Assembly: GCF_047731265.1 (NCBI RefSeq)
Contig: NZ_CP159835.1
Coordinates: 3,720,001-3,784,000, forward strand
From: Patiriisocius sp047731265
GTDB lineage: Bacteria; Bacteroidota; Bacteroidia; Flavobacteriales; Flavobacteriaceae
Direction of reading: 5' to 3'
DNA length: 64,000 nucleotides
In this document: piece by piece, positions 19,301 through 27,360 of the stretch
How the letters are laid out: every line of letters starts with the position of its first letter
How positions within the stretch are numbered: the stretch's first letter is position 1
The notes under the pieces: generated by a model
Told to the model about the DNA's origin: nothing
What the model saw: only the letters and a program-made list of their open reading frames with translations
Databases searched by the model: none
Made by a program: the position numbers and the translations under genes

Positions 19301-21176
19301 TTACGGGTACTAAGTTAGGTGCTACAGCACAATCGGCTGTTTGTGTTTCTGTACCATCAATATCAAAAGGCGCTGCTGTTGAAGCATATATATTACAGTC
19401 TGTTGGTGGTGGTGGTGGTGGTGTTTGAGCTATTTGAATATCATCATAATAATATGTACTACCGTCACCGGCTAAGCCAACAATAAACTCAAAGAAAACC
19501 ACTACACGAACAAAATCTGTCCCTCCAGTCATTCCTGTAAAATCATAGGTAAGGGTTTCCCAGCCATTCATAACAGCAGTATTAACGTCCATCTCTATGC
19601 CTACTGAATTGTCTGCATTTTCTAAACGCATTCTTACAGGGATATTATCTTTTGGAGACCACGATTTCATAGAAACCATCTCTGTTGTAGAGAAATCTAT
19701 AGGGGTATCTAAATTAAGTGCAGTTCCTGCAAAAAATTGTGCACCCGCTGTTTTCGTAGTTCTCATAACAGTTGCGCTTGGATTGCCCGTCATATCAGGA
19801 TTCGCTTCAACAACAGAATCTGCACCTTCAAAGCCAACAAAATCATAAGATCCTGCTGGAAGTTCAAAGTCTACTGGCAAGGCTACTAACCCACCGCCAC
19901 CTCCAGTAGTTACAGTAATCGTATAATCCTCAGTTTGACCAAATTGAGTTCCTAAACACGGGTCTAAATAATTGGTAGTACCAAATATTTTCTTTACTCT
20001 CATTCTAGTATCACCAGCAGTAACGCCAGCGGGCACATCAATCATACCTGTTGCCTCAATGCCATCTGTTCCTGTTGAGTTCTCTATAAGCTCTGTAATT
20101 TCGTAAACTTCACCTGCATCATCCAAAACTTCATTTTGATTCCAATCAACAAAAACAACAAATCTGTTTATAAAGTTTCCAGCAGTATTACCTTCTAAAG
20201 TTATTGGATAACTAATACCTTCTTCCATAGTTCCAACAATAGCTGTATAATCTTCATGACTAGGATTAGCATTTACTGTTGCATCAGTAACATTGCTAAT
20301 TCCAGCAACCTCAACCAATGTCAAAGGCTCGATATCAATTATAAATACATTAGGCCCACAATATGGAGCTGGAAATCCACCGCCTCCAACAGCCGCGCAG
20401 GTTAAAGCAGGAAAACCATTGTCTGTAGCTTGGTTGGTTCCGCCACCACAAAATGTCGCTTCATTAATTACTATAAAATAAGTGCCTGATTCAGTAGCGG
20501 TCCATGTAATTGAACATCCATCTCCGTCACCGGCACCAAAAGCATCAACTGACCCACTAGGAGCAATAATTGTAAAGTCAGGCACCCAAGAGCCAGCACC
20601 AGGACCGTTACACATACTAAAAGTGTATTCATTTCCATTGACAAAGCCCCCTGCAGTATACGCTTCCGAAGCCCACACTTGAAAATCAGTGATTTCATTA
20701 AATGGGCACCCAGCTGCTATCGTTGGGGCTCCACCAAAATTAGTGTTAAAATCAACATAACCTGTTGTTGGTGATGGATTTACCCAAACAACACACTCGC
20801 TACCAGCATTAAAGCTTGAAGTAAACAAAGGTGAATAATCACTTGCACTAAGCGTGTTAGAAATAGATCGTTGCCCTTCACCAGCAATAAAATCTGCCTT
20901 TTGAAGCCCAAAACGACTTTTGTCTTTTATCTGAATTGATTTCATCTTCTTATGCTCAGTAGTATTTTGAGATACGAACCTAGTGTTTCCTTCTAAACCT
21001 AAAAAAAGAACATCTTTAGAAGTGGCTGAAGCACTTCTCTCTGATGAGGTCTGAGTTTGTAGCACCCGAGAAGTATTTGAATCCGGGTTAACCTGATTTA
21101 CTTGGGCGTAAGATTGATATGAAAAACCAAAACAAACTAAACCCCACGCTAAGATAATAAACGTAGTTTTTTTCAT
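16374..21176 (-). CDS. Giant T9SS surface protein with GEVED, P-domains, FN3-like and CUB-like modules (paralogue B)
   Basis: This 1600-aa secreted paralogue has the same signal peptide type (1-25). A pre-peptidase-like beta domain at about 115-285 (NPSPTTGYVDF, ESGTYFIVINEA) is followed by a GEVED-type domain at about 295-422 (FVDWNQNEVLDD, GQTEDYTITV) and the galactose-binding-like domain (about 430-585). Three P-domains lie at about 590-1075, then FN3-like, CUB-like and FN3-like modules, another PPC-like domain (about 1400-1520, ending GNYVLDVSC) and the T9SS sorting domain (about 1530-1600, ending YTVIKR). The N-terminus and the module before the sorting domain differ from paralogue A, while the middle is almost identical. 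No enzyme domain is seen; the module set fits a surface adhesin or binding protein. Confidence 0.9.
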   Translation of the reverse strand: MKKTTFIILAWGLVCFGFSYQSYAQVNQVNPDSNTSRVLQTQTSSERSASATSKDVLFLGLEGNTRFVSQNTTEHKKMKSIQIKDKSRFGLQKADFIAGEGQRSISNTLSASDYSPLFTSSFNAGSECVVWVNPSPTTGYVDFNTNFGGAPTIAAGCPFNEITDFQVWASEAYTAGGFVNGNEYTFSMCNGPGAGSWVPDFTIIAPSGSVDAFGAGDGDGCSITWTATESGTYFIVINEATFCGGGTNQATDNGFPALTCAAVGGGGFPAPYCGPNVFIIDIEPLTLVEVAGISNVTDATVNANPSHEDYTAIVGTMEEGISYPITLEGNTAGNFINRFVVFVDWNQNEVLDDAGEVYEITELIENSTGTDGIEATGMIDVPAGVTAGDTRMRVKKIFGTTNYLDPCLGTQFGQTEDYTITVTTGGGGGLVALPVDFELPAGSYDFVGFEGADSVVEANPDMTGNPSATVMRTTKTAGAQFFAGTALNLDTPIDFSTTEMVSMKSWSPKDNIPVRMRLENADNSVGIEMDVNTAVMNGWETLTYDFTGMTGGTDFVRVVVFFEFIVGLAGDGSTYYYDDIQIAQTPPPPPPTDCNIYASTAAPFDIDGTETQTADCAVAPNLVPVTVTESGLIGTGVNIDNVTVDIAHTWSADLQLTLVSPSGASLLLANELGGNDDDAYNNTIFMDGGADITMATAPYNAAPFAAEGGAFATAFAGEEVNGDWQLQVCDGAAGDTGTVLAFSLTICSDDVPPPPACVTSTATVVPFDIDGTETQTADCAVAPNLVPVTVAESGLIGTGANIDNVTVDIAHTWSADLQLTLVSPSGASLLLANELGGNDDDAYNNTIFMDGGADITMATAPYNAAPFAAEGGAFATAFAGEEVNGDWQLQVCDGAAGDTGTVLAFSLTICSDDGPPPPPGMCFDALGVDLPLDIDGVETTTADCVAAPNLVNAPVTETGTIGMEYDIQSVSMDITHTWSADLELTLIAPDGTSLVLADNLGGNDDDAYVGTVFQDDGETITDATAPYNAGPYTPEGGTFVAAFAGVDITGDWQLQICDTVGGDTGQVLAFSIQFCPPPACPEVINIVVIPTLTDAAISWDAQAAATNGYIVDVFADGADPMIATPVYNEILAAGTTMTAATGLMASTSYDLYVTSDCGANGLSAVNPVDFTTLIAPPACGGKFYDTGGPDNDFDNDEAYQVNILPDNPGDLVVATFQLVNTGGGGFDMLLVDIGDGVFVQVPEVDVSAGDDPLVFTSIAADGALLFDFFSSGIVPNPGWDADITCNPPPACPSPTGFMVDGITSSSADFSWDAVAEASNGYILRVFNEGDDPTMDTPVADEIIVAGMTSITIMGLIGVTSYDAYLRADCDADGTSIEVDLTFTSTVENDLCEDAIAINCGGSASGTTTGATPDDGVAGAECGATITAPGVWYAFTDSSGLTATVTATLCNGTGYDSKISVFEGDCAALVCVDGNDDDCGVQSSISWESDGTSTYYILVHGFGGATGNYVLDVSCVPVLGLEDTAVDGFTYFPNPALDVLNVGATNNIDSVSIYNLLGQLVLSQKIDATRSQLNISEFATGSYVMKVTSNGVTGSYTVIKR
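18445..19425 (-). repeat. Two 489-bp tandem P-domain repeats in paralogue B
   Basis: The same 489-bp unit as in paralogue A begins at 18445 and 18934. Together with 13706 and 14195 there are four near-identical copies within 6 kb. Confidence 0.9.
18445..19897 (-). repeat. Near-identical 1.45-kb segment shared with 13706-15155
   Basis: Read in parallel, 13706-15155 and 18445-19897 are almost the same DNA sequence, including most third codon positions. The visible length difference is one extra GGT in the poly-proline linker here. Outside it the two paralogues are clearly more diverged, apart from a shorter similar patch (about 12893-13205 against 17627-17941). Confidence 0.88.
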
Positions 21177-21299
21177 AATAAATTATAAATTGTAAATTAA
21201 TAAATACGCGTTTGAAGGTATTGAAAATATGATGCTAAAAAAATATTAATCGATGAATAACCCTTTTAAACGACAAGAAAAAAAGAAACTATGAAATCA

Positions 21300-21333
21300 A
21301 AAGCCCGCTATTAAATAAATAATAGCGGGCTTT
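21300..21333. terminator. Hairpin terminator after fabI
   Basis: A 13-bp perfect inverted repeat (21300-21312 and 21321-21333, core GCCCGCTATT) has an 8-nt loop and flanking A and T runs. It lies 17 bp beyond the fabI stop, and transcription runs leftward. Confidence 0.92.
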
Positions 21334-21350
21334 AATTTAATCTAAATAAA

Positions 21351-22169
21351 TTATTTCTCTTCCGTAAATGTATCCATAACGCTGTCGCTCACGCCCATAT
21401 TACTAAACCCTCCATCATTAAATAAGTTTTGTAATGTTACTCGTTTAGTTAGATCACTAAACATAGCAATGGTATAGTTTGCGCAATCCTCTGCTGTAGC
21501 ATTACCTAGCGGGCTCATTTTTTCTGCATATGCCATAAAACCATCAAAACCCTTAACTCCCTGTCCCGCCGTTGTTGGTGTTGGAGACTGTGATATGGTA
21601 TTTACGCGAACGTTTTTATCTTTCCCAAAGAAATATCCAAAGCTACGGGCAATAGACTCTAGATATGCCTTATTATCTGCCATATCATTATAGTCAGGAA
21701 AAACTCGTTGTGCCGCCATATACGTCAAGGCCACAATACTCCCCCACTCGTTCATGGCATCTTTGTTATAAAGCACATTCATTGTTTTATGAAATGAAAC
21801 CGCTGAAACATCCCATCCTTTTTCTGTGTAATTATAATTTTGGTTTGTATAATGGTTCCCTTTACGAACATTAACAGACATTCCAATACTATGCAATACA
21901 AAGTCTAATTTTCCTCCTAGAACTTCCGTTGCTTTTGCGACAAGGTTTTCTAAATCTTCAATTGAGGTTGCATCTGCCGGAATAACTTGTGAGTTTGTTT
22001 TTTCTGCTAATTCATTTATCTGTCCCATTCTTAAAGCTATAGGAGCGTTTGTTAACACAAATGTCCCTCCTTCTTCATGTACTCGCTCTGCAGTTTTCCA
22101 AGCAATAGAATTTGCATCCAATGCACCAAAAATAATTCCCTTCTTCCCCTTTAATAAATTGTATGACAT
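21351..22169 (-). CDS. fabI: Enoyl-[acyl-carrier-protein] reductase (NADH)
   Basis: FabI reduces the trans-2-enoyl-ACP double bond, the last step of each fatty-acid elongation cycle. The protein is 272 aa. The cofactor site has the FabI-type GALDANSIAW near residue 16 instead of a classical SDR glycine motif, and HSIGM lies near residue 93. The catalytic arrangement of Tyr-x6-Lys is seen in the DYNDMADNK segment near residue 160. The C-terminal part has the typical ISQSPTPTTAG, a little unlike the TxAASGI of enterobacterial FabI. It is transcribed as a single gene with a strong terminator, directly downstream of the recN operon. Confidence 0.94.
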   Translation of the reverse strand: MSYNLLKGKKGIIFGALDANSIAWKTAERVHEEGGTFVLTNAPIALRMGQINELAEKTNSQVIPADATSIEDLENLVAKATEVLGGKLDFVLHSIGMSVNVRKGNHYTNQNYNYTEKGWDVSAVSFHKTMNVLYNKDAMNEWGSIVALTYMAAQRVFPDYNDMADNKAYLESIARSFGYFFGKDKNVRVNTISQSPTPTTAGQGVKGFDGFMAYAEKMSPLGNATAEDCANYTIAMFSDLTKRVTLQNLFNDGGFSNMGVSDSVMDTFTEEK

Positions 22170-22241
22170 TTGCTCTTAGATTGTTTATGGTTTGTTTTCT
22201 ATATTCTTTTTTAATTCTGAACGTAAATATACGGCATCCTT

Positions 22242-23894
22242 TTAATTTAATAACTCTTTTGCGTTTGCTAATGTTGTAGTCGTAATATTTTTTCCTCCTA
22301 TCATTTGAGCAATTTCAACAATTCGCTCTTCCTCAGTTAAGGGCTTGATTTGTGTTCTCGTTGTGTTTTCTTGCTCTTCTTTATATACTTTAAAATGATG
22401 CTCCCCTTTTGCCGCAATCTGTGGGAGATGCGTTATACTAATAAGCTGCATCTTGCTACTCATCTGCTCCAAAATTTCTGCCATCTGAAGCGCTATTTCC
22501 CCAGAAACACCTGTGTCGATCTCATCAAAAATAATAGTGGGCAACTTTTTATACCGCGCTAAAACTGCTTTTACAGCCAGAAGTATTCTGCTCATTTCTC
22601 CACCAGACGCCACTTTCTTTAACAAACCAAAATTAGTCCCTTTATTCGCTTTAAAATAAACAGCTACAGCATCAGTTCCTGAAATCTTAAAGTTTTCGGT
22701 CTTGCTCATTTTAAAATCAAATGCTGCATTGGGCAATCCCAATTGCTTTAATACCGATTGTAATTTTGTCGCTAATTCTGGAAAATGTTTTTTTCTATTT
22801 GTGTGAAGTTGTAGGGCGAGCTTTGTTAGAAATCCAGAAAGCTCAATTTTCGAAGTTTCCAATTTCGATATTTCTATATCTAAATGCTGTGTGTTATTAA
22901 TTTTTTGAGACAAATCTTCCTCAATCTGAATCAATTCTTCAACCGATGAAACAACGTGCTTGCTTTGTAATTTATAAATTGTTTCTAAAGTATCATTTAT
23001 AGATTGAAGTCTTTGTGGGTCTGATTCAAGCGCCTCCGTTACATTATTTATTTCTTCAGCGATATCCTCTAGTTCAATAGCAGCACTATTGATACGTTCA
23101 AAGATTTCTTGATACGATGGAGCGTATATTGTCAACTTCGACACTAAAGAACGTGCTTCATTCAAAATATTTAAAACCCCGACTTCGTCATTAATAAGTA
23201 ACTGACTTACGTGCTCAAAAGATTCCTCTATCTCTTCGGCATTACTAAGCGTTTGAAGAGATGTTTCTAATGTAGATTGATTTATTTGAGACAAGTTTGC
23301 TGCTTCCAATTCAGACTGAAGAAAAGAAATATAATCAAATTCTTTAATCGCATCGTCTCTTTTGTTTGATATAAGGTCTAACTTTTCTGAAACACTTTTA
23401 TATTCCTTTAAACTTACTCGATATTTTGATAAGATAGGTTCGTTTCCAGCCAGCGCATCAACAACCTCCAATTGGTACGCTTCTGTGGTAAAAGAAACGG
23501 TATCATTTTGACTATGAATGTCTACTAAAAATTCTGATAAAGCCCGCACTTGCGATACGCTAACGGGAGTGTCATTTACGAAAGCACGGGACTTTCCGCT
23601 GGGCAAAATCTCTCGTCTTACAATCGTCGTATATTCATAATCCAGATCATTGGATTCAAAAGTGTCTTTTAATCCATAGCCTTTTATAGCAAACTCTCCT
23701 TCAATAATACACTTTTTAGTCGCATTTTTAATGCTGCTTAAATCGGCTCTTTTCCCTAAAAGTAAAGAGAGCGCTCCAAGGAGGATAGATTTTCCGGCAC
23801 CTGTTTCGCCAGTAATAATAGTAAGACCGTCTGATAGATTGACTTGTATATCATCTATCAAAGCGTAGTTTTTGATGGAAAGGCTTGTAATCAC
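22242..23894 (-). CDS. recN: DNA repair protein RecN
   Basis: RecN is an SMC-like ATPase that acts in double-strand break repair. The protein is 550 aa, normal for the family. Walker A GETGAGKS lies at residues about 30-37 after the typical N-terminus LSIKNYALIDDI. A long coiled-coil middle follows (about 150-370), then the signature KVASGGEMSRILLA (near 430) and Walker B TIIFDEIDTGVSG (near 460). The start is a GTG at 23894, which matches the family N-terminus exactly. It lies 64 bp after the DUF4835 gene, at the downstream end of a core-gene run. Confidence 0.95.
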   Translation of the reverse strand: MITSLSIKNYALIDDIQVNLSDGLTIITGETGAGKSILLGALSLLLGKRADLSSIKNATKKCIIEGEFAIKGYGLKDTFESNDLDYEYTTIVRREILPSGKSRAFVNDTPVSVSQVRALSEFLVDIHSQNDTVSFTTEAYQLEVVDALAGNEPILSKYRVSLKEYKSVSEKLDLISNKRDDAIKEFDYISFLQSELEAANLSQINQSTLETSLQTLSNAEEIEESFEHVSQLLINDEVGVLNILNEARSLVSKLTIYAPSYQEIFERINSAAIELEDIAEEINNVTEALESDPQRLQSINDTLETIYKLQSKHVVSSVEELIQIEEDLSQKINNTQHLDIEISKLETSKIELSGFLTKLALQLHTNRKKHFPELATKLQSVLKQLGLPNAAFDFKMSKTENFKISGTDAVAVYFKANKGTNFGLLKKVASGGEMSRILLAVKAVLARYKKLPTIIFDEIDTGVSGEIALQMAEILEQMSSKMQLISITHLPQIAAKGEHHFKVYKEEQENTTRTQIKPLTEEERIVEIAQMIGGKNITTTTLANAKELLN

Positions 23895-23958
23895 GCGGCG
23901 TAATTTAAATACCTATTAAAGGAAGTGAGAATTTAGGACTTGACCAACCTAAAATACA

Positions 23959-24843
23959 TTAATTAATTTCTCCCCAAGCAGAACGACGGGTTGGCGCCAT
24001 TCTATTAAGGGATTCTATAAGTTTTGTAGTGTCTATTTGAGGCCCTCCTTTGAAAATAGCTGAAATCTCATCCACTTTTGAATCAAAGAAGGTTCTTAGT
24101 ATATATGAATTTGGGCGGCGGTCATTAATACTTTTAAGAGACTTTAAGGATTCTATTATTTTTAACTTTGCATCTTTTGGATTTTCAAACATCATATCTA
24201 AACCTTCGCGGTGATATTCATACATTGTAATATGAAATTCTTTATACACTGGAGATATCAAAGCATCAATAAATCTAAATCTTGATTGTGTCCCATCTGT
24301 AGCCTTCCAACCTTGAAAATTTGACGAAGCTGCGGTATTTGTAATCTGTTTTGCAATTTCAAAGTAAGAATCACCTCCATTTAATTCAAAAGAACTGGCA
24401 TCTAATCCAATAATTGCATACGCGTGAAATGCCAAAATTGAAATTAAATTAGAATCAAACGAATTAATATTATAAATAAAAGGTTCAAATTCTAAATACT
24501 CAAAAGATACTTGCCGATCATTGTAGTTGTAAATAGGAGAACTATAGGTTGAATTAAAAACAGGTCTAGACGCTTGTACCTGCAAAGAACCGCTAAACGA
24601 AGTTCCATCATAATCTGAAACGATTAGTGTAAAATTGCAATCTATTCGTTCTTGATTTAAATATTTGTCATTTGTCCAAACCCTATTTTGCAGAAACTCT
24701 GTCATTTGCTGGCTTAGAGATCTAAACACCTGCAAATTTTGTTGTCCCGTTTGCTCCGCATCAATAGTCACAGTTGCATTTAGCTCTTGTCCTTGAGCAA
24801 CAACACCCATAATTAAAGCTAATAGTAATAATATCTTACGCAT
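23959..24843 (-). CDS. DUF4835 family secreted or periplasmic protein
   Basis: This 294-aa protein with an N-terminal signal peptide (about 1-18, ending VAQGQ) belongs to the DUF4835 family that, as I know it, always sits beside coaBC and recN in flavobacteria. The mature part has regular beta-type segments (QELNATVTID, FNFTLIVSDYDG-like) and the conserved YEFEPFIYN-like region near 125. No catalytic motif is seen. The start overlaps the end of coaBC by 8 bp, so translation is probably coupled. A role in cell envelope biology is possible but not shown by sequence. Confidence 0.85.
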   Translation of the reverse strand: MRKILLLLALIMGVVAQGQELNATVTIDAEQTGQQNLQVFRSLSQQMTEFLQNRVWTNDKYLNQERIDCNFTLIVSDYDGTSFSGSLQVQASRPVFNSTYSSPIYNYNDRQVSFEYLEFEPFIYNINSFDSNLISILAFHAYAIIGLDASSFELNGGDSYFEIAKQITNTAASSNFQGWKATDGTQSRFRFIDALISPVYKEFHITMYEYHREGLDMMFENPKDAKLKIIESLKSLKSINDRRPNSYILRTFFDSKVDEISAIFKGGPQIDTTKLIESLNRMAPTRRSAWGEIN

Positions 24844-26047
24844 GTATTCTAGTAATAATATGATTTAAAATATCCTTTGCTACATCATCTTTAGACTTAA
24901 CCTCAAAAGGAGTTGTTTTATTGTCTTTTTCAATAATTGTAATTTTATTTGTATCGCCTTTAAATCCTGCTCCTTTGTCTCTAAGCGAATTTAAGATAAT
25001 TAAGTCTAAATTCTTTTTTTCAAGTTTCTTTTTTGCATTTTCAATTTCGTTCTGAGTTTCCAGTGCAAAACCAACTAAAAATTGATGCTCTTTTATTTTT
25101 CCTATGGAAGCGAGAATATCTTGTGTTTTCTCTAATTGAATGGTAAGTGTCCGTTCCGTCTTTTTAATTTTTTCAGCAGAAACTTTAGTAGGCCTATAAT
25201 CTGCTACTGCAGCGCTCAAAATAGCAATATTGCTCGAGTTAAATTCTTTATGAACAGCCTCGTACATTTGTTCTGCTGAAACAACATCCACAACTTTCAT
25301 AGACTTTCTATCAAAAACAACACTGGAAGGCCCTAAGACTAAGGTGACTTTTGCTCCTAAAGAAACAGCATGTTGTGCAATGGCAATTCCCATTTTGCCT
25401 GAAGAATGATTACCAATAAACCGCACAGGATCGATTGCTTCGTAGGTAGGACCTGCAGTAATAAGCAACTTTTTATCTTTTAAAGGGAGCCCCAAAAGCA
25501 TATGATCCTTTATTTTTTGAATAATATTTTCTGGCTCAGCCATTCTTCCTTCGCCAATTAACCCACTTGCCAATTCTCCATGTTCTGCTTCAATCTTAAT
25601 ATTACCAAAAGACTCGAGTGTATTAAATGTAGCTTTGGTAGAAGGATGTTTGTACATGTCCAAATCCATCGCTGGAGCATAATAGACAGGACATTTAGCT
25701 GAAAGGTACACCGCAAGCAACAAATTGTCACTGGTCCCGTGCGCCATTTTAGACAATGTATTCGCCGTTGCCGGAGCTACTACAATCAAATCTGCCCAAA
25801 GTCCTAACGCTACGTGGTTATTCCATTGGGCAGTATCATCATCTTCGTTTGTAAAGGAAGAAAGAACTTCATTTTTTGAAAGCGTGGAAAGCGTTAACGG
25901 TGTAACAAACTCTTTCGCTTTTGGGGTCATGACTACTTTAACTTCTGCTCCTTCTTTAACGAGCAAACGGACTAAAAATGCTGCTTTATATGCAGCGATA
26001 CCTGCGGTAACGCCGAGCACTATTTTCTTTCCGTTTAAAATAGACAT
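24836..26047 (-). CDS. coaBC: Bifunctional phosphopantothenoylcysteine decarboxylase / phosphopantothenate-cysteine ligase
   Basis: CoaBC carries out two consecutive steps of coenzyme A synthesis. The protein is 403 aa. The FMN-binding decarboxylase (about 1-185) shows LGVTAGIAAYKA at the start and the APAMDLDMY substrate loop near residue 125. The CTP-dependent ligase (about 190-403) begins with LLITAGPTYEAIDPVRFI and keeps NHSSGKMG. The histidine of the decarboxylase is expected in WNNHVALG near residue 77. It is coupled by overlap to DUF4835 and separated by 6 bp from rpoZ, so it is part of the bamD-rpoZ-coaBC-DUF4835-recN run. Confidence 0.95.
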   Translation of the reverse strand: MSILNGKKIVLGVTAGIAAYKAAFLVRLLVKEGAEVKVVMTPKAKEFVTPLTLSTLSKNEVLSSFTNEDDDTAQWNNHVALGLWADLIVVAPATANTLSKMAHGTSDNLLLAVYLSAKCPVYYAPAMDLDMYKHPSTKATFNTLESFGNIKIEAEHGELASGLIGEGRMAEPENIIQKIKDHMLLGLPLKDKKLLITAGPTYEAIDPVRFIGNHSSGKMGIAIAQHAVSLGAKVTLVLGPSSVVFDRKSMKVVDVVSAEQMYEAVHKEFNSSNIAILSAAVADYRPTKVSAEKIKKTERTLTIQLEKTQDILASIGKIKEHQFLVGFALETQNEIENAKKKLEKKNLDLIILNSLRDKGAGFKGDTNKITIIEKDNKTTPFEVKSKDDVAKDILNHIITRIHA

Positions 26048-26053
26048 AGACTT

Positions 26054-26389
26054 TTAGTCTTCAATAACTTCGTCTGCAGTATTGCGATAATAAATTTTAT
26101 CTTCTAACCATTCTTGCACGGCTAGTGCATGTGGTTTAGGAAGTTTTTCATAGAATTTTGAAACTTCAATTTGCTCTTTGTTTTCAAAAATCTCTTCTAA
26201 ACTGTCGTTATAAGTAGCAAACTCATCCAATTTTTCGAGCAATTCTTTTTTAATGTCGCCATTAATCTGATTTGCTCTTTTACTAATTATAGAAATTGCT
26301 TCGTAGATGTTATTTGTAGGTGCATCTACCTTATTTTTGTCAATTGTAGTGGTACTCAAAGGAGCTTCACTGTTTTTAATATCTGCCAT
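26054..26389 (-). CDS. rpoZ: DNA-directed RNA polymerase omega subunit
   Basis: This 111-aa protein is the Bacteroidota form of RpoZ, which helps assembly of RNA polymerase. The conserved core is NNIYEAISIISKRANQIN (about residues 26-43), equal to the omega motif around the beta'-binding helix. The C-terminus contains KPHALAVQEWLEDKIYYR, typical of the phylum. It lies 6 bp upstream of coaBC and 4 bp downstream of bamD, an arrangement that is stable in flavobacteria and supports the call. It is small but clearly coding. Confidence 0.9.
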   Translation of the reverse strand: MADIKNSEAPLSTTTIDKNKVDAPTNNIYEAISIISKRANQINGDIKKELLEKLDEFATYNDSLEEIFENKEQIEVSKFYEKLPKPHALAVQEWLEDKIYYRNTADEVIED

Positions 26390-26393
26390 AGTC

Positions 26394-27254
26394 TTAATTT
26401 TCTGAAGTTATTTCGTCATAACCAGACAAACGTGCGTCAATATCCAATAGGATTAGATCTGCCGCTACTTTTAATTCGCCGGTTTTATAATATTTTAAAT
26501 ATTTACTGTAAAATTCTTTTGCATTAATAAGTCTTTCCTGCACAGCGGAAGGCAAACTACTTATGGCACGATTATAGGAGGCAAGAAATCTACCATAAAA
26601 TGCCTGTTCTCTGTATACAGATCCTGGATGGTCAGAGATGAAATTTTCGTAGGCATCCATAGCTGGTTTAAAACTTCCCATTTGCTGACCAATTTTTAAA
26701 TATTGATCTGCAATCTTGATATCCTTCTTCTCTAATTTCTCTCTTAACTCTTTTACAAGAGCGTTGCTTTCCTCTCGATACTGAGAATCAGGGTATTTGT
26801 TTACAAAAGCCTGTAGTTTGTCTAATCCTTTTCTTGTGTCTTCTTGATCTAGCGAATAACGTGGTGACAATTCATAGTAGCTTTTAGCAGATTTATATGC
26901 GGCCAACTCTACACTATCACTTTTTGGATAGGAAGCTTCAAAACGTTCAAATTGGTATCCCGATAAGACAAAATCTTCAAGATTGTAAAATGTATTAGCA
27001 TACATATAAGTCAACTTCTCTGCCTGAGGTTTCCCCCGGTATACAGGCACAATTTGCTCCATCAACTTTAATGTTTTTTTATACTTTCCTTTCTTTCCAG
27101 TTGTGGTAGCAACTTGATACAAAGAATCTGCAGCACGGTATTTTGCCACAGCATCATCGCCTTTTAAAACAATTTGGTAATGACTACAAGAAGTACTCAA
27201 AAAACCAACCGCTAAAATATAGAAAAAAAATTTATTTATTTTTTTAAAAAACAT
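26394..27254 (-). CDS. bamD: Outer-membrane assembly lipoprotein BamD
   Basis: BamD is the essential lipoprotein of the BAM complex that inserts beta-barrel proteins into the outer membrane. The protein is 286 aa from the ATG at 27254. A start at 27269 adds only five residues ahead of the signal sequence, so I preferred the inner one. The lipobox LSTSC places the lipidated cysteine near residue 23. The rest is made of TPR-type helices (for example YKTLKLMEQIVPVYRGKP and KLQAFVNKYPDSQY), normal for BamD. It heads the run with rpoZ, coaBC and DUF4835. Confidence 0.92.
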   Translation of the reverse strand: MFFKKINKFFFYILAVGFLSTSCSHYQIVLKGDDAVAKYRAADSLYQVATTTGKKGKYKKTLKLMEQIVPVYRGKPQAEKLTYMYANTFYNLEDFVLSGYQFERFEASYPKSDSVELAAYKSAKSYYELSPRYSLDQEDTRKGLDKLQAFVNKYPDSQYREESNALVKELREKLEKKDIKIADQYLKIGQQMGSFKPAMDAYENFISDHPGSVYREQAFYGRFLASYNRAISSLPSAVQERLINAKEFYSKYLKYYKTGELKVAADLILLDIDARLSGYDEITSEN

Positions 27255-27360
27255 CGTGCAAAGATACATATTAATTACCTATTTAAAAAACTTATTGACA
27301 CCCATTATGATTGGTGGTTAAGAGATTAAATTAACCGCTAAACTCTTAACAAACTTTAAC

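Noticed and set aside
13706..19425. Regularly repeated sequence as a possible CRISPR array
   Set aside because: The units are 489 bp, in frame and coding for P-domains; there are no short repeats with unique spacers and no cas genes.
13649..20682. Many plus-strand open frames of 60-140 codons opposite the two giant surface genes
   Set aside because: They are mirror frames of the repeated, low-stop P-domain coding sequence. They recur at every repeat copy and have no start context or family match.
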